Below are positions 50,348 to 61,846 of a stretch of DNA of 64,000 nucleotides, one piece after another. A program made the translations under genes and the position numbers. Under the pieces are notes generated by a model. The model saw only the letters and a list, made by a program, of their open reading frames with translations, had not been told where the DNA came from and searched no databases. The stretch covers positions 124,001 through 188,000 of the forward strand of contig NZ_LXEO01000025.1 of the NCBI RefSeq assembly GCF_001654865.1, read 5' to 3'. This DNA comes from Buttiauxella noackiae ATCC 51607 (GTDB lineage: Bacteria > Pseudomonadota > Gammaproteobacteria > Enterobacterales > Enterobacteriaceae). How positions within the stretch are numbered: position 1 is the stretch's first letter; the number at the start of each line of letters is the position of its first letter.

Positions 50348-50707
50348 TATCCACGCACATGGAGTGTCTAATATTTAACCTGCCATCTTCATTAGACAAA
50401 TGAAGTACCTGCACAGATAAGCAACAGTTCTGGTTAACAACTACGCAATATTACTTTTTAACTTTTAACATCACAATTTCTTATAAAATTTCCGCGAAAA
50501 CCGCTCGCCATGCCTGATTTGATGAGGTAACCTCGAATACGTTTTGCGCTGACGCCCAATTCATTAGTTATGTGAATAATTTTGTGCGACAAACCACAAT
50601 TTTGTTCATTAGCGTTTGTCTCAAGGCGCGCAGGTAATTAGTCTCGTCACGTTGGTATTTTGTATAACGATATTTATCGTTAAGGACATCAAGGGATAAC
50701 AAACATA
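50348..50707 (+). promoter_or_regulatory. Long leader/promoter region of mepS with an 18-bp palindrome
   Basis: About 360 bp without a gene. It is AT-rich and should hold the mepS promoter. TAACGATA-tt-TATCGTTA at 50665-50682 is a perfect palindrome just before the Shine-Dalgarno AAGGGA; it could be an operator or an RNA hairpin near the ribosome site. I see no sRNA that I can name. Confidence 0.4.
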
Positions 50708-51274
50708 ATGGTCAAGTCTCAGCCTATTTTGAGATATATCTTGCGGGTAATTCCCGCTGTTGCTGTGGCAGTAATGCTGTCAGCATGTAGTTCGACAAAC
50801 ACCGCAAATATGCATTCTGAGACGCATGCAGTCGGCAATAAAGATGGTTTTTTACTGCAAGCTTCTCAGGATGAATTCGAAGAGATGGTCCGTAATGTAG
50901 ATGTGAAATCACGTCTTATGGATCAATATGCAAGTTGGAAAGGCGTTCGTTATCGCCTCGGTGGCAGTAATAGAAGCGGTATTGATTGTTCTGCATTCGT
51001 GCAGCGCACATTCCGTGAACAATTCGGTTTAGAGTTGCCTCGTTCAACTTCTGAACAGCAGGATTCAGGTAAATCAATTTCACGTAGTAAATTACGTACT
51101 GGTGATTTAGTTCTGTTCCGTGCAGGTTCAACGGGTCGACATGTTGGAATTTATATCGGTAACAACCAGTTTGTACATGCTTCCACCAGCAGTGGTGTGA
51201 CGATTTCAAGCATGGATGAGCCTTACTGGAAAAAGCGCTACAACGAAGCGCGACGCGTATTGAGCCGCAGTTAA
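50708..51274 (+). CDS. mepS: Murein DD-endopeptidase, lipoprotein
   Basis: MepS (Spr) cuts D-Ala-mDap cross-links so that new glycan can be inserted during growth. The 188-residue precursor has a lipoprotein signal with lipobox LSAC (about residue 27). The NlpC/P60 domain follows, with the catalytic cysteine in [10 protein letters not shown], the histidine in GRHVGIYIG and the polar residue in QFVHAST. Length equals E. coli MepS (188). Confidence 0.97.
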   Translation: MVKSQPILRYILRVIPAVAVAVMLSACSSTNTANMHSETHAVGNKDGFLLQASQDEFEEMVRNVDVKSRLMDQYASWKGVRYRLGGSNRSGIDCSAFVQRTFREQFGLELPRSTSEQQDSGKSISRSKLRTGDLVLFRAGSTGRHVGIYIGNNQFVHASTSSGVTISSMDEPYWKKRYNEARRVLSRS

Positions 51275-51339
51275 TGCGCACCTTGCAGACAGTTACTCCC
51301 TTGGCTGATCTGCAAGACACCAATATGACGAGACAAAAG

Positions 51340-51363
51340 AACGCTGCTTATGCAGCGTTTTTT
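51340..51363 (+). terminator. Terminator of mepS
   Basis: AACGCTGC-TTAT-GCAGCGTT stem followed by six T residues, 65 bp after the mepS stop. Confidence 0.9.
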
Positions 51364-51510
51364 ATTGCCTGAAATTCATCCAGTTAAATAATTATGAAAT
51401 GATGATAGTTTTCGTTCGAAACTTTATGACGTATCGATCGTTTTTGCGTTATAGTCCAAAAAAACGCAAATAAACGATCAGTCTCTTGCGCTTGCAGGAA
51501 CCATTCATAC

Positions 51511-53088
51511 ATGTTTTCTAAAAATATTTTCTCACGTTACTTTACTTCTATCCGGCAAATAGCCGCCTTCAGTATTTTAGCCGGCGTGCTTGCCGCGCTA
51601 ATGATTGGCGGAATAACCAGTCTGACATTACACAGTAAGCGTGAAGCCAACTACGACACACTGACTGAAGATATGCGTGAATATCTCAGCATCTTTTTCG
51701 AGGATCTCCAGTCGACCATCAGCGGCATTCAACCGTTAACCCTTTCAGACTGCCATCAAGTCTCCGGCGAATTGACCTCGCGCGCAGCCTTTAACGCTAA
51801 CGTTCGCGCCTTTGTATTAGTTCGTAACGGCAACGCCTACTGTTCTTCGGCTACGGGCAGCATGTTGATGGAGATGCACCAGCTCTCCCCAGATATCGAT
51901 CTCAACAAGAATATTGACCTGGCTATCATGCTCGGTACCCCAATGATGCCCGGTAAGCCAACTATTGCCGCATGGTTTAAAAATCCAATAATTGAGGGAC
52001 GCGGTGTTTTCGCCACCCTGAATGTAAATCTTACACCGTATCTATTATTCACTACTCGCCAGAGCGATATGGTGTCGATGGCGATCATCGCAGGTGATAA
52101 AGCGCTAACCACAATATCCAGCAATGTGATGAATGCTGCGAATCTCCCGAAGCATCCTACACGCGTAATATCCATGGAAGATTATCCCATCAAGATAGCG
52201 TTGTATGGCAAAACCTGGCCCGTAGAAGACATTCAAATCTCGATTCTGACCGGGCTCGTATTCGGCATACTCGGTGGTGCGTTATGCGCCTATTTCCTGA
52301 CGGTGCGCCTACGCTCTGGTAAAGAGATTTTGATGGGCATTAAGCGTGGGCAATTTTATGTTGTGTATCAGCCGGTAGTTGATGCCAAAGAATTAAAAAT
52401 GTCAGGCGTGGAAGTGTTGATGCGCTGGAACCACCCAATTGCTGGGCTTATTCCTCCCGATGCATTTATCGCGTTTGCCGAAGCACAGCAATTGATCGTT
52501 CCCCTCACCCGCCATTTGTTTGAATTGATTGCACGTGATGCCCAAAAGCTCCAGCATATCTTACCGGCTGGTGCGCGCCTCGGCGTGAATTTGGCTCCTA
52601 GCCATTTACACTCACCAACCTTTAAAGAAGATATTCAAGCTTTTGCCGCCTCATTGCCTCCAAATCATTTCCAGCTAATTTTCGAAATCACTGAACGAGA
52701 TATGGTGAAAGAAAATGAAGCCAGTTGCCTGTTTACCTGGATGAATGAGCAAGGATTTCAAACGGCAGTCGATGATTTTGGTACAGGGCACAGCGCACTT
52801 ATCTATCTTGAACGCTTTAAACTGGATTATCTGAAGATCGATCGCGGCTTTGTGAATTCTATAGGTTTAGAAACTGTAACATCCCCTGTACTTGATGCCG
52901 TATTAACCCTTGCTCGCAAGCTAAGTATGACGACGGTCGCTGAAGGCGTGGAAACACCTGAGCAAGCCAAATGGTTAATCGACCGAGGGGTAAATTATTT
53001 ACAAGGTTACTATTTCGCCCGCCCACTCACTCTTGAGCAATTGAAGTCATGGGGTGGTCAGCAAAAAACCTACGATGAGCTTGTTTGA
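51511..53088 (+). CDS. pdeN: Cyclic-di-GMP phosphodiesterase with CSS domain
   Basis: PdeN (Rtn) hydrolyses c-di-GMP. The 525-residue protein (E. coli 518) has an N-terminal helix (about 17-40) and a periplasmic CSS-motif domain whose cysteines sit in LSDCHQVSGE and AYCSSATG. A second helix lies near residue 250, and the cytoplasmic EAL domain follows. The EAL signature is changed to EVLMRW (as GVEVLMRWNHP), but the metal-site DDFGTGHSALIYLERF and the later VAEGVET are intact, so activity is expected. Periplasmic redox state probably tunes it through the CSS disulfide. Confidence 0.93.
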   Translation: MFSKNIFSRYFTSIRQIAAFSILAGVLAALMIGGITSLTLHSKREANYDTLTEDMREYLSIFFEDLQSTISGIQPLTLSDCHQVSGELTSRAAFNANVRAFVLVRNGNAYCSSATGSMLMEMHQLSPDIDLNKNIDLAIMLGTPMMPGKPTIAAWFKNPIIEGRGVFATLNVNLTPYLLFTTRQSDMVSMAIIAGDKALTTISSNVMNAANLPKHPTRVISMEDYPIKIALYGKTWPVEDIQISILTGLVFGILGGALCAYFLTVRLRSGKEILMGIKRGQFYVVYQPVVDAKELKMSGVEVLMRWNHPIAGLIPPDAFIAFAEAQQLIVPLTRHLFELIARDAQKLQHILPAGARLGVNLAPSHLHSPTFKEDIQAFAASLPPNHFQLIFEITERDMVKENEASCLFTWMNEQGFQTAVDDFGTGHSALIYLERFKLDYLKIDRGFVNSIGLETVTSPVLDAVLTLARKLSMTTVAEGVETPEQAKWLIDRGVNYLQGYYFARPLTLEQLKSWGGQQKTYDELV

Positions 53089-53244
53089 GCCCGGCCAACA
53101 TCGATGCTGCTTGAAGTATGGCAGCTATAACTTATGATTTATCATCATGGCGTTATAACGCGGCGGGGCGTTGCCTGGACACTGATATTGTTTCGGGAAG
53201 AAATAATTAGGTAAGCTCCTCCTCAACAAGGATTGATCTATACG

Positions 53245-55053
53245 ATGTTTGCACGCATTCTCACCCTGCTGAGCCTTTGCCTGATTGCAGCCCCAGGCCT
53301 TGCTGAAAACATCAAGGAAAGCTACTCCTTTGCCGTTTTAGGGGAACCTAAATACGCCATCAACTTTACCCATCTTGATTATGTTAACCCTGCGGCTCCA
53401 AAAGGCGGAGATATCACGCTCTCAGCAATTGGCACCTTTGATAACTTCAACCGCTATGCTTTGCGCGGCAATCCTGGTGTAAGGACCGAAACCCTGTATG
53501 ACACGCTTTTTGCCAACTCCGATGACGAGCCGGGAAGCTACTACCCGCTGGTCGCTGAGATGGCGCGTTATCCTGATAACTTCGCGTGGGCCGAAATCGA
53601 AATTAATCCGCAGGCACGTTTTCATGATGGGACGCCCATAAAAGCCAGTGATGTCGCCTTTACCTTCAACAAATTTATGACCGAAGGCGTACCGCAATTT
53701 CGTCTGGTTTATAAAGGCGCAAAAGTGAGGGCAATTTCCCCTTTAACGGTGCGCATTGAACTGGCAACACCCAGTAAAGAACGCATGTTAGGTTTGTTCT
53801 CGCTACCCGTGTTCCCTGAAAAATTTTGGAAGAATCATAAACTCAGCGATCCTCTATCTGCTCCCCCTCTGGCAAGTGGCCCCTACAAGATAACGGCCTG
53901 GCGCATGGGGCAATACATCACCTACTCACGTGTCAGGGACTACTGGGCCGCCAATTTGCCAGTTAACCGGGGGCGCTGGAATTTTGACTCTATTCGGTAC
54001 GACTATTACCTCGATGACAATGTCGCCTTTGAAGCTTTCAAAGCCGGAGCGTTCGATTTTCGTAACGAAGCTTCAGCCAAAAATTGGGCCACGCGTTACA
54101 CAGGGAAGAATTTTGCTAATCATTTCATCGTAAAAGAAGAACAACCCAACGATGCGGCGCAGGATGCACGCTGGCTGGCCTTTAACATTCAGCGCCCAAT
54201 TTTTGAGGACCGGAAAGTGCGCGAAGCGATTGGCCTGGCCTTTGATTTTGAATGGATGAACAAAGCGCTTTTCTATGGTGCTTACAGCAGGGCAAACAGT
54301 TATTTCCAGAATACGGAATATGCTGCTCGTGATTATCCGCATGCGGATGAGCTCATCCTGTTAGCTCCCTTGAAAAAAGATTTACCGCCAGAAGTTTTCA
54401 CCAGCGTCTACAACCCGCCAAAATCGAACGGCAATGGTTTTGACCGTGAGAACCTGCTCAAAGCGATGACGTTGTTAAAAGAGGCTGGATGGGAACTGAA
54501 AGACCAGAAACTCATCAATGTTAAAACTGGCAAACCCTTCACCTTCGAATTGCTAATAGGGGCCTCCGGTAACACACAGTGGGTTTTACCATTCCAGCAT
54601 AATTTACAACGGCTGGGGATCACGATGGAGATTCGTCAGGTCGACAACTCGCAGCTCACCAACCGCATGCGCAAGCGAGACTACGATATGATACCAACGC
54701 TTTATAGCGCCATGCCTTATCCCAGCGCTGACGTGCAGATCGCATGGGCTTCAGAATACGTTGATTCCACATATAATGCCCCCGGAGTGAAAAGCCCGGT
54801 GGTTGACGAACTGATTTCTCAGATTGTGGCTAATCAAGGTGATAAACAAAAACTGCTTCCCTTAGGCCGGGCTCTGGATCGCGTACTGACATGGAATTAT
54901 TACATGATCCCAATGTGGTACATGGCCGCAGATCGTTTCGCCTGGTGGAACAAGTTTTCAAAGCCGGCTATTCATCCGTTATACGCAACCGGGTTTGATA
55001 CCTGGTGGTATGACGTCAATAAAGCCGCACATTTGCCCGCTAATAGGCGTTAA
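53245..55053 (+). CDS. yejA: Peptide ABC importer, periplasmic binding protein
   Basis: YejA is the solute-binding protein of the YejABEF importer, which takes up peptides and in E. coli the antibiotic microcin C. The ATG at 53245 ([20 protein letters not shown]) opens with a signal peptide and gives 602 residues (E. coli 604); AAGGA is 12 bases upstream. The SBP_bac_5 domain is complete, with [18 protein letters not shown] near the start and [15 protein letters not shown] mid-protein. It leads the four-gene operon. Confidence 0.96.
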   Translation: MFARILTLLSLCLIAAPGLAENIKESYSFAVLGEPKYAINFTHLDYVNPAAPKGGDITLSAIGTFDNFNRYALRGNPGVRTETLYDTLFANSDDEPGSYYPLVAEMARYPDNFAWAEIEINPQARFHDGTPIKASDVAFTFNKFMTEGVPQFRLVYKGAKVRAISPLTVRIELATPSKERMLGLFSLPVFPEKFWKNHKLSDPLSAPPLASGPYKITAWRMGQYITYSRVRDYWAANLPVNRGRWNFDSIRYDYYLDDNVAFEAFKAGAFDFRNEASAKNWATRYTGKNFANHFIVKEEQPNDAAQDARWLAFNIQRPIFEDRKVREAIGLAFDFEWMNKALFYGAYSRANSYFQNTEYAARDYPHADELILLAPLKKDLPPEVFTSVYNPPKSNGNGFDRENLLKAMTLLKEAGWELKDQKLINVKTGKPFTFELLIGASGNTQWVLPFQHNLQRLGITMEIRQVDNSQLTNRMRKRDYDMIPTLYSAMPYPSADVQIAWASEYVDSTYNAPGVKSPVVDELISQIVANQGDKQKLLPLGRALDRVLTWNYYMIPMWYMAADRFAWWNKFSKPAIHPLYATGFDTWWYDVNKAAHLPANRR

Positions 55054-55061
55054 GGGAATAT

Positions 55062-56159
55062 ATGGGAAGTTATCTGTTACGTCGCTTGTTGCTGATAATC
55101 CCCACGTTGTGGGCAATTATCACCATCAACTTTTTCATCGTACAGATAGCGCCAGGCGGCCCTGTGGATCAGGCTATTGCAGCAATTCAGTTTGGCCATG
55201 GTTCGGGTGTGCCGGGCATCGCCACTGACACTATGGGCAGCGGCCATGCGCGTGTTGGCGTGGGTAACGTTGGTGACAGCCAGTACCGAGGAGCACGAGG
55301 TCTTGATCCGGAAGTGATTGCTGAAATCACTCATCGCTATGGTTTTGATAAACCGATCCATGAACGCTACTTCAAAATGCTTGGCGATTATTTGCGCTTT
55401 GACTTTGGTGACAGCCTGTTTCGCAGCGCATCCGTTATCCATCTGATTAAAGAGAGCCTACCGGTTTCTATCTCGATTGGCCTATGGAGCACCCTGATTA
55501 TCTATATTGTGTCGATCCCACTCGGCATACGAAAAGCCGTCAGTAATGGCAGCAGTTTTGATATCTGGAGCAGCACTTTTATTATCATTGGCTACGCCAT
55601 TCCCGCATTCTTATTCGCAATTTTGCTGATTGTATTGTTTGCCGGCGGCAGCTATCTGGACTGGTTCCCGCTGCGCGGTTTGGTGTCGACCAATTTTGAT
55701 ACCTTACCGTGGTACAGCAAAATTATTGATTACCTTTGGCATATCACGCTGCCGGTGCTGGCAACCGTGGTAGGAGGTTTTGCGACCTTAACCATGCTGA
55801 CGAAGAACTCGTTTCTTGATGAAATTCGCAAACAATACGTGGTCACCGCCCGCGCCAAGGGGCTGAGTGAAAAGAAAATCCTCTATCGCCATGTGTTCCG
55901 CAACGCCATGCTATTGGTGATTGCCGGTTTTCCTGCCACGTTCATCAGTATGTTCTTTACCGGTTCACTGCTAATCGAAGTGATGTTCTCGCTAAATGGC
56001 CTGGGTTTATTGGGCTATGACTCAACCATTTCACGCGATTATCCGGTGATGTTTGGCACGCTGTATATCTTTACGCTCATTGGTTTACTACTAAATATTT
56101 TGAGCGATATTACTTATACGCTGGTCGATCCGCGTATTGATTTTGAGGGCCGTGGATGA
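55062..56159 (+). CDS. yejB: Peptide ABC importer, permease B
   Basis: A 365-residue inner-membrane permease of the DppB type (E. coli 364) with six helices and the C-terminal EAA-loop region [20 protein letters not shown]. The long N-terminal periplasmic loop after helix 1 is typical of YejB. It starts eight bases after yejA and overlaps yejE by four. Confidence 0.96.
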   Translation: MGSYLLRRLLLIIPTLWAIITINFFIVQIAPGGPVDQAIAAIQFGHGSGVPGIATDTMGSGHARVGVGNVGDSQYRGARGLDPEVIAEITHRYGFDKPIHERYFKMLGDYLRFDFGDSLFRSASVIHLIKESLPVSISIGLWSTLIIYIVSIPLGIRKAVSNGSSFDIWSSTFIIIGYAIPAFLFAILLIVLFAGGSYLDWFPLRGLVSTNFDTLPWYSKIIDYLWHITLPVLATVVGGFATLTMLTKNSFLDEIRKQYVVTARAKGLSEKKILYRHVFRNAMLLVIAGFPATFISMFFTGSLLIEVMFSLNGLGLLGYDSTISRDYPVMFGTLYIFTLIGLLLNILSDITYTLVDPRIDFEGRG

Positions 56160-57181
56160 GCCGTTTAAGTCCTGTGACTCAGGCCCGCTGGGCTCGGTTT
56201 TGCCAAAACAAACGCGGCTACTGGTCGTTATGGTTTTTTGCCGTTCTGTTTGTGCTTAGCCTAGGTTCAGAGCTTATTGCTAACGATCGCCCATTAGTCG
56301 TTCACTACCAGGAACGCCTCTATTTCCCATTTGTTGCCAATTATAGTGAAAGTGATTTCGGCGGGCCTTTAGCAACGCCTGCTGATTATCAGGACCCGTG
56401 GCTTGCAGAACGTCTGAGCGAAAAAGGTTGGGTGATCTGGGCACCGATTCGCTTTGGCTCTAATTCCATTAACTTTGCCACCAGGGTCCCCTTCCCATCA
56501 CCGCCAAGTTCCCAGAACTGGTTAGGAACTGACGCCAATGGTGGCGATGTACTGGCGCGTATTCTCTATGGCACGCGTATTTCTATTCTGTTCGGCCTGA
56601 TGCTGACACTCTTTTCCAGCGTGATTGGCATAATTGCCGGTGCAGTTCAGGGCTATTACGGCGGGCGAGTAGACTTATGGGGGCAGCGTTTTATCGAGGT
56701 GTGGTCCGGTATGCCAACACTCTTCCTGATAATCCTGCTTTCAAGTGTTATCCAGCCTGACTTCTGGTGGCTGTTGGGTATTACGGTGCTGTTTGGCTGG
56801 ATGAGTCTGGTGGGTGTGGTACGTGCAGAGTTTCTGCGTACCCGAAACTTCGATTACATTCGCGCAGCACAGGCGATGGGTGTCAGCGACAGGTCGATAA
56901 TCACACGTCATATGCTGCCTAACGCCATGGTCGCCACTCTGACTTTCTTACCCTTTATTCTTTGCGGTTCGATTACCACTCTCACCTCACTGGATTTCCT
57001 GGGCTTTGGTTTGCCACTGGGTTCACCATCACTGGGTGAACTGTTGCTGCAAGGCAAAAATAACCTTCAGGCTCCATGGCTTGGCATCACCGCATTTCTC
57101 TCGCTGGCAGTATTGCTGACGTTACTTATTTTCATCGGCGAAGCAGTGCGCGACGCCTTCGATCCGAGCAAGGCGCACTGA
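56156..57181 (+). CDS. yejE: Peptide ABC importer, permease E
   Basis: The second permease, 341 residues as in E. coli, of the DppC type. It has an extended N-terminal region after helix 1, the [20 protein letters not shown] motif and the EAA loop [20 protein letters not shown]. It pairs with YejB to form the channel. Confidence 0.96.
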   Translation: MSRLSPVTQARWARFCQNKRGYWSLWFFAVLFVLSLGSELIANDRPLVVHYQERLYFPFVANYSESDFGGPLATPADYQDPWLAERLSEKGWVIWAPIRFGSNSINFATRVPFPSPPSSQNWLGTDANGGDVLARILYGTRISILFGLMLTLFSSVIGIIAGAVQGYYGGRVDLWGQRFIEVWSGMPTLFLIILLSSVIQPDFWWLLGITVLFGWMSLVGVVRAEFLRTRNFDYIRAAQAMGVSDRSIITRHMLPNAMVATLTFLPFILCGSITTLTSLDFLGFGLPLGSPSLGELLLQGKNNLQAPWLGITAFLSLAVLLTLLIFIGEAVRDAFDPSKAH

Positions 57182-57182
57182 T

Positions 57183-58772
57183 ATGACCACTCCACTGCTG
57201 TCTATTAAGAATTTATCCGTGGCTTTCCGTAGCGGCGACACCATTCGGCAAGTGGTGGACGATTTATCGCTTGAAGTGAATGCCGGTGAAACACTCGCAT
57301 TAGTCGGTGAATCAGGCTCAGGGAAAAGCGTCACGGCATTATCGGTGCTGCGTCTGTTACCGGCACCGCCAGTTGTTTATCCGTCGGGTGAAATTTTCTT
57401 TAAAGGGCAGGAGTTATTACATGCTCCTGAACATACACTTCGAAGCGTTCGTGGCAACAAAATCGCCATGATTTTTCAAGAACCGATGGTTTCACTAAAC
57501 CCGCTGCACAACATTGAAAAACAGCTTTATGAGGTGTTATCACTGCATCGCGGGATGCGCCGTGAAGCCGCTCGAGCGGAAATGCTGACGTGCCTTGATC
57601 GGGTTGGTATTCGTAATGCGGCAAACCGCTTAACTGATTTCCCCCATCAACTTTCCGGTGGTGAGCGCCAGCGTGTGATGATTGCCATGGCGCTGCTGAC
57701 TCGCCCGGAATTACTCATTGCCGATGAGCCGACAACTGCTCTGGATGTCACGGTGCAGGCGCAAATTCTGCAATTACTCAAAGAGCTCAAACAAGAGCTC
57801 AATATGGGGCTATTGTTCATTACCCATAATCTGAATATCGTCAAAAAGCTGGCAGATAACGTTGCCGTCATGCGCAACGGTAAATGTGTTGAACAAAACT
57901 CCGCAACTAAACTGTTATCAGCACCGCAGCACCCTTACACACAACAACTGTTGGACGCAGAGCCTACGGGTAGCCCACGTCCCGTAGAGGAAAAAAGTAA
58001 GCCGTTATTGACCGTTCAAGGATTGCAGGTCGCCTTCCCTATTCGCCGCGGGTTGCTTAAGAAAACCATCGGGTATAACTACGGAATAAAAGACCTAAGC
58101 TTTACGCTGCATGTCGGTGAAAGCATCGGTCTGGTTGGGGAGTCAGGATCAGGTAAAAGTACGACAGGGCTTGCGTTGCTACGCCTGATTAATTCCAGCG
58201 GTGAGATATGGTTTGATGGCAAACCACTGCATGAGCTTAATCGCAAAAAGCTGCTACCGCTGCGTCGCCGTATTCAGGTCGTATTCCAGGACCCTAATTC
58301 ATCGCTGAATCCTCGTCTGGATGTTTTGCAGATAATTGAAGAAGGTTTACGCGTACACCAGCCTGCGTTAACTGCGGCAGAACGTGAGCAAAAAGTCATC
58401 GTGGCAATGCAGGAGGTGGGGTTAGATCCACAAACAATGCACCGTTATACGGCGGAGTTTTCTGGTGGACAAAGGCAGCGTATCGCCATTGCCAGAGCGC
58501 TGATTTTACAGCCTGAGTTAATCATTCTTGATGAACCGACTTCTTCGCTCGACCGCTCCGTACAAGCACAAATACTCGCATTACTAAAATCGTTACAAGA
58601 AAAACATCAGTTGGCCTACATTTTTATCAGCCATGACTTGCGAGTAGTGAAGTCGTTATGTCACCAGATAGTGGTACTGAGGCAGGGAGAAGTGGTTGAA
58701 CAAGGAGCATGCCAGCAAATTTTTGCAGCACCTCAGGCGGAATACACACGCCAGTTACTTGCACTTGCATAA
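57183..58772 (+). CDS. yejF: Peptide ABC importer, fused ATPase
   Basis: The ATPase of the importer carries two ABC domains in one 529-residue chain (E. coli 529). Walker A GESGSGKS occurs at about residues 41 and 321, the signatures are LSGGERQRV and FSGGQRQRI, and Walker B motifs ADEPTTALD and LDEPTSSLD are intact. One base separates it from yejE. Confidence 0.97.
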   Translation: MTTPLLSIKNLSVAFRSGDTIRQVVDDLSLEVNAGETLALVGESGSGKSVTALSVLRLLPAPPVVYPSGEIFFKGQELLHAPEHTLRSVRGNKIAMIFQEPMVSLNPLHNIEKQLYEVLSLHRGMRREAARAEMLTCLDRVGIRNAANRLTDFPHQLSGGERQRVMIAMALLTRPELLIADEPTTALDVTVQAQILQLLKELKQELNMGLLFITHNLNIVKKLADNVAVMRNGKCVEQNSATKLLSAPQHPYTQQLLDAEPTGSPRPVEEKSKPLLTVQGLQVAFPIRRGLLKKTIGYNYGIKDLSFTLHVGESIGLVGESGSGKSTTGLALLRLINSSGEIWFDGKPLHELNRKKLLPLRRRIQVVFQDPNSSLNPRLDVLQIIEEGLRVHQPALTAAEREQKVIVAMQEVGLDPQTMHRYTAEFSGGQRQRIAIARALILQPELIILDEPTSSLDRSVQAQILALLKSLQEKHQLAYIFISHDLRVVKSLCHQIVVLRQGEVVEQGACQQIFAAPQAEYTRQLLALA

Positions 58773-58788
58773 GCTACAAGCTTAAAAA

Positions 58789-59136
58789 TCAAAAAGGATT
58801 AGCGCTGGAGAAAGATTCAGCAATAGCCACGCCGAAATTCTTAAGTCTGCACGTTGCTGTTTGCTCATCCTGACGATTAACGAACAGGCAGGGCTGACCT
58901 TCACATTCCACCACAGCAGAATCCACCTCGATATCTCTTAGCGCCATGCTTAATTTGTGCATGGTCGGCCAGGCTGAATCACTATTGCTATCGCTCAGTA
59001 ATTTCAACCCTATCAGGCAATTTTCAGCGTTCTGACCATTTTGCGGAATCGGTTCAACTCTGGAACCTGCAAAACCCGCCAACCAACGATATCTATGTGG
59101 CAAGCGATGAACAATGGAAAGCTGTAACGTATTCAC
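58789..59136 (-). CDS. yejG: YejG protein
   Basis: The GTG start at 59136 ([18 protein letters not shown]), preceded by GGGGA, gives 115 residues (E. coli 114). The conserved stretches [14 protein letters not shown] and [12 protein letters not shown] are present. It is a small soluble protein with no established biochemical function. It converges on yejF, with only 16 bp between the two stops. Confidence 0.92.
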   Translation of the reverse strand: MNTLQLSIVHRLPHRYRWLAGFAGSRVEPIPQNGQNAENCLIGLKLLSDSNSDSAWPTMHKLSMALRDIEVDSAVVECEGQPCLFVNRQDEQTATCRLKNFGVAIAESFSSANPF

Positions 59137-59483
59137 TGTGGTATCCCCAAAAAAATCCAAAATTATTTCACAAACACTTTACATAAAGGTTAACACAATG
59201 TTGATGCCTTGTGTGTAAACAACCCCGAAACCGCTTACATCCGTTGTAATTATTTGTCTACCATTTCATATTTAACGTTTTATTTTTGTGGTGCTGCACA
59301 CGTTTCGGCGCTATATGTAACGCTTTCCGCGATGTAACTCAACCTTTTTAACTACAAGAATGTGACTTTTTGTTGTTGATGCGTTTACATTTAAGAAACA
59401 AATTGTAGACGCTAATGGGGAATTTTCGTTGATTTAGATTAAACAACGGGCATCCAGGCGATACCCGTTTTAGAATTTTAAGA
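59137..59483. other. yejG-bcr intergenic region with bcr terminator
   Basis: About 350 bp with no gene. The hairpin AACGGG / CCCGTT at 59445-59469, followed on the minus strand by TTGTTTAATC, is probably the bcr terminator. The AT-rich rest should contain the yejG promoter; nothing else is recognisable. Confidence 0.6.
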
Positions 59484-60683
59484 CTATTTAGTGGCTAATC
59501 GAGGGCGACTTGCGTAGAGATAAAAAACAATAGAGCATGTTGCACACACCGCGATCGACCAAATCATCGGCCACGCAGAATTAAAAGTCGCAAAAGATAG
59601 CAGCGCGCCGGTTAATGCACCGATACCAAAACGAAACGTGCCAGCCAACGAAGAAGCTGTTCCCGCCATATGTGGAAACTCATCAAGAATTACCGCCATT
59701 GCGTTAGACGACACCATTGAAACGCAACCAACAAATGCCGCCACGCCCAATACCATCGACCAAAAACCTAACCCCAGCCCCGTACTAAGTACCAGCCAGA
59801 TAGCCATAGCAAACTGGACAAACAAGCCAAAGCGGAACATCGCCAGCGGGCCGAAACGGCGTACAAAGCGGCTATTAATTAGCGTCATCACAATCAAAAA
59901 CAAAATGTTAAGCGCGAAGTAATAACCAAAATGCTGTGGCGCAACGTGATTGAGTTCAATGTAAACAAACGGACCAGCACTCAAAAATGAGAACATTGCA
60001 GCAAAGCTAAAACCGCTCGCCAGCATGTAGCTCAACACGCGCTTATGGCGGAACAACGTCGCGAAGTTACCTATCGTTGTACGCAGGTGAAACTTCTGTC
60101 GACGTTCAACGGGTAGCGTTTCGTGGATCAGGAAGAAAATCATCGCTGATGCCAGTAGTGCTGCCAGTGCCAGGATCCAGAAGATTGCATGCCAACTAAA
60201 CCACACAAGCACTGCTCCGCCGACCATCGGTGCAATAAGCGGCGCAATTGTAGTTATCAGCATGACAAACGACATCATGCGCGAGAACTCTTCTTTTGGA
60301 TAAATATCGCGCATCAGGGCGTTAATCACCACGCTTGCTGCGGCTGCAGAAAGACCATGCAGGAAACGCATTGCAATCAGATGATCAATGGTTTGTGAAA
60401 GCGCACAAGCAATTGCTGCCGCCGCAAAGATAAGCGTACCACCAAGTACCACAGGCTTACGGCCAATGCTGTCCGCCATCGGGCCATAAAATAGCTGACC
60501 GATAGCAAAACCAAGAATATAGGTACTTAACGTCATTTGCGCGCTGCCTGCTGGCACGCCAAACTCTGAGGCAATGACCGGCAATGCCGGTAAGTACATA
60601 TCTATTGATAACGGCATTAACATGGCCAACAGACCAAGTATCACCACAATGCCAATAGATGAGTTTTGCTTACTACTCAACAC
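59484..60683 (-). CDS. bcr: Bicyclomycin/drug resistance MFS transporter
   Basis: Bcr exports bicyclomycin, sulfonamides and dipeptides such as cysteine-containing ones. The 399-residue protein (E. coli 396) has 12 helices and the Bcr/CflA motifs [14 protein letters not shown] (about residue 26) and [17 protein letters not shown]. The frame opens with GTG then TTG next to AGGAGG; which is used cannot be told. It follows rsuA by 12 bp and is probably co-transcribed with it. Confidence 0.95.
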   Translation of the reverse strand: MLSSKQNSSIGIVVILGLLAMLMPLSIDMYLPALPVIASEFGVPAGSAQMTLSTYILGFAIGQLFYGPMADSIGRKPVVLGGTLIFAAAAIACALSQTIDHLIAMRFLHGLSAAAASVVINALMRDIYPKEEFSRMMSFVMLITTIAPLIAPMVGGAVLVWFSWHAIFWILALAALLASAMIFFLIHETLPVERRQKFHLRTTIGNFATLFRHKRVLSYMLASGFSFAAMFSFLSAGPFVYIELNHVAPQHFGYYFALNILFLIVMTLINSRFVRRFGPLAMFRFGLFVQFAMAIWLVLSTGLGLGFWSMVLGVAAFVGCVSMVSSNAMAVILDEFPHMAGTASSLAGTFRFGIGALTGALLSFATFNSAWPMIWSIAVCATCSIVFYLYASRPRLATK

Positions 60684-60695
60684 TTCCTCCTGGAA

Positions 60696-61403
60696 TTAAC
60701 GTGGCGGCATGCCAACACTGGCAACTTCTTCTTCGGTTAATGTGCGGTATTCGCCTGGCGCGAGATCCGCATCCATAGCAATTGCACCAATGCGCTCACG
60801 GTGTAAGCCCACGACATGGTTGCCTACCGCCGCGAACATGCGTTTTACCTGGTGGTAACGCCCTTCGCTGATAGTCAAACGCACTTCAAGCGGAGTAATC
60901 ACTTCAAGTGTTGCCGGCAACGTCAGATCTTTTTCATTATGCAGCTGAACGCCAGCAGCAAATTGTTCTGCTGTGTCATCGGAGATCGGATTCTCAAGTG
61001 TAACCAGATAGGTTTTCTCACAATGATGGCGCGGAGAAGTAATACGGTGCGACCACTGACCATCATCAGTCATTAAGACCAGACCGGTGGTGTCGATATC
61101 CAGACGCCCTGCTGCATGCAGTTTGTGCGCCATTGGCTCATCAAGGAAATACAGCACGGTTGGATGATCCGGGTCTTCTGTCGAACAAACATAACCCTGC
61201 GGCTTATTAAGCATAAAGTAGCGAGGGCCGACTTGTTGAGTCAGGCTTCTGCCATCAAATTCAACCTGATGTTCAGGTGCCAGCTTGAAGGAAGCATCAC
61301 GCACCATTTCACCATCAATAGTCACGCGCTGTGCGCGGATTTCACGGCCAGCAATAGCACGGCTCACGCCAAGCTGCTGAGAGATAAATTTATCGAGTCG
61401 CAT
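60696..61403 (-). CDS. rsuA: 16S rRNA pseudouridine-516 synthase
   Basis: RsuA makes pseudouridine 516 in 16S rRNA. The 235-residue protein (E. coli 231) has an N-terminal S4 RNA-binding domain ([15 protein letters not shown]) and the catalytic aspartate in [12 protein letters not shown] (about residue 102). The last residues (SVGMPPR) form a short tail. The region upstream carries two ERIC elements. Confidence 0.96.
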   Translation of the reverse strand: MRLDKFISQQLGVSRAIAGREIRAQRVTIDGEMVRDASFKLAPEHQVEFDGRSLTQQVGPRYFMLNKPQGYVCSTEDPDHPTVLYFLDEPMAHKLHAAGRLDIDTTGLVLMTDDGQWSHRITSPRHHCEKTYLVTLENPISDDTAEQFAAGVQLHNEKDLTLPATLEVITPLEVRLTISEGRYHQVKRMFAAVGNHVVGLHRERIGAIAMDADLAPGEYRTLTEEEVASVGMPPR

Positions 61404-61489
61404 TAAATATATTGCCTGTTTATAGAAGTGCCAGCGGGAAGTTTGCTGACGGGGCGTTCAGCCCGCTTTTTTTGTCAACGTAAACCCTA

Positions 61490-61611
61490 AATAATTCGAG
61501 TTGCAGGTAGGCGGCAAGGGAGCAAATCTCCAGGAGCTTACTAAAGTAAGTGACTGGAGTTTGTGAGTGCAGCCAACACCCCTGCAGCTCGAAATATGAC
61601 GGGTAAATCAT
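61490..61611. repeat. ERIC element, copy near rsuA
   Basis: AATTCGAGTTGCAGGTAGGC, CAGGAGCTTACTAAAGTAAG, TGACTGGAGTTTGTGAGTGC and CTCGAAATATGACGG are the ERIC landmarks, in the same orientation as the next copy. A small GGGGC/GCCCG hairpin with seven T residues lies just before it (61449-61472). Confidence 0.92.
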
Positions 61612-61715
61612 TTGCCTGTTAATTAGTTTGCCAGTATAGCCGGATAGAAAAGTCTCTCAAGCTAAAACCCCGTTTCATGGCATAATCTGCATTATTTTCA
61701 ATTTATATAGCCTAT

Positions 61716-61831
61716 AGATTTCGAGTTGCAGGTAGGCGGCAAGGGAGCAAACTCCCAGGAGCTTACTTAAGTAAGTGACTGGGATTTGTGGGTGCAGCCA
61801 ACACCCCTGCAGCTTGAAAGATGACGGCTAT
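61716..61831. repeat. ERIC element, copy next to radD
   Basis: TTCGAGTTGCAGGTAGGCGG, CCAGGAGCTTACTTAAGTAA, GTGACTGGGATTTGTGGG and CTTGAAAGATGACGG. It is a direct repeat of the copy at 61490, about 225 bp away, and ends 15 bp before the radD start, so radD mRNA may begin inside it or carry its hairpin. Confidence 0.92.
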
Positions 61832-61846
61832 CGAATCTGAGAGTTT

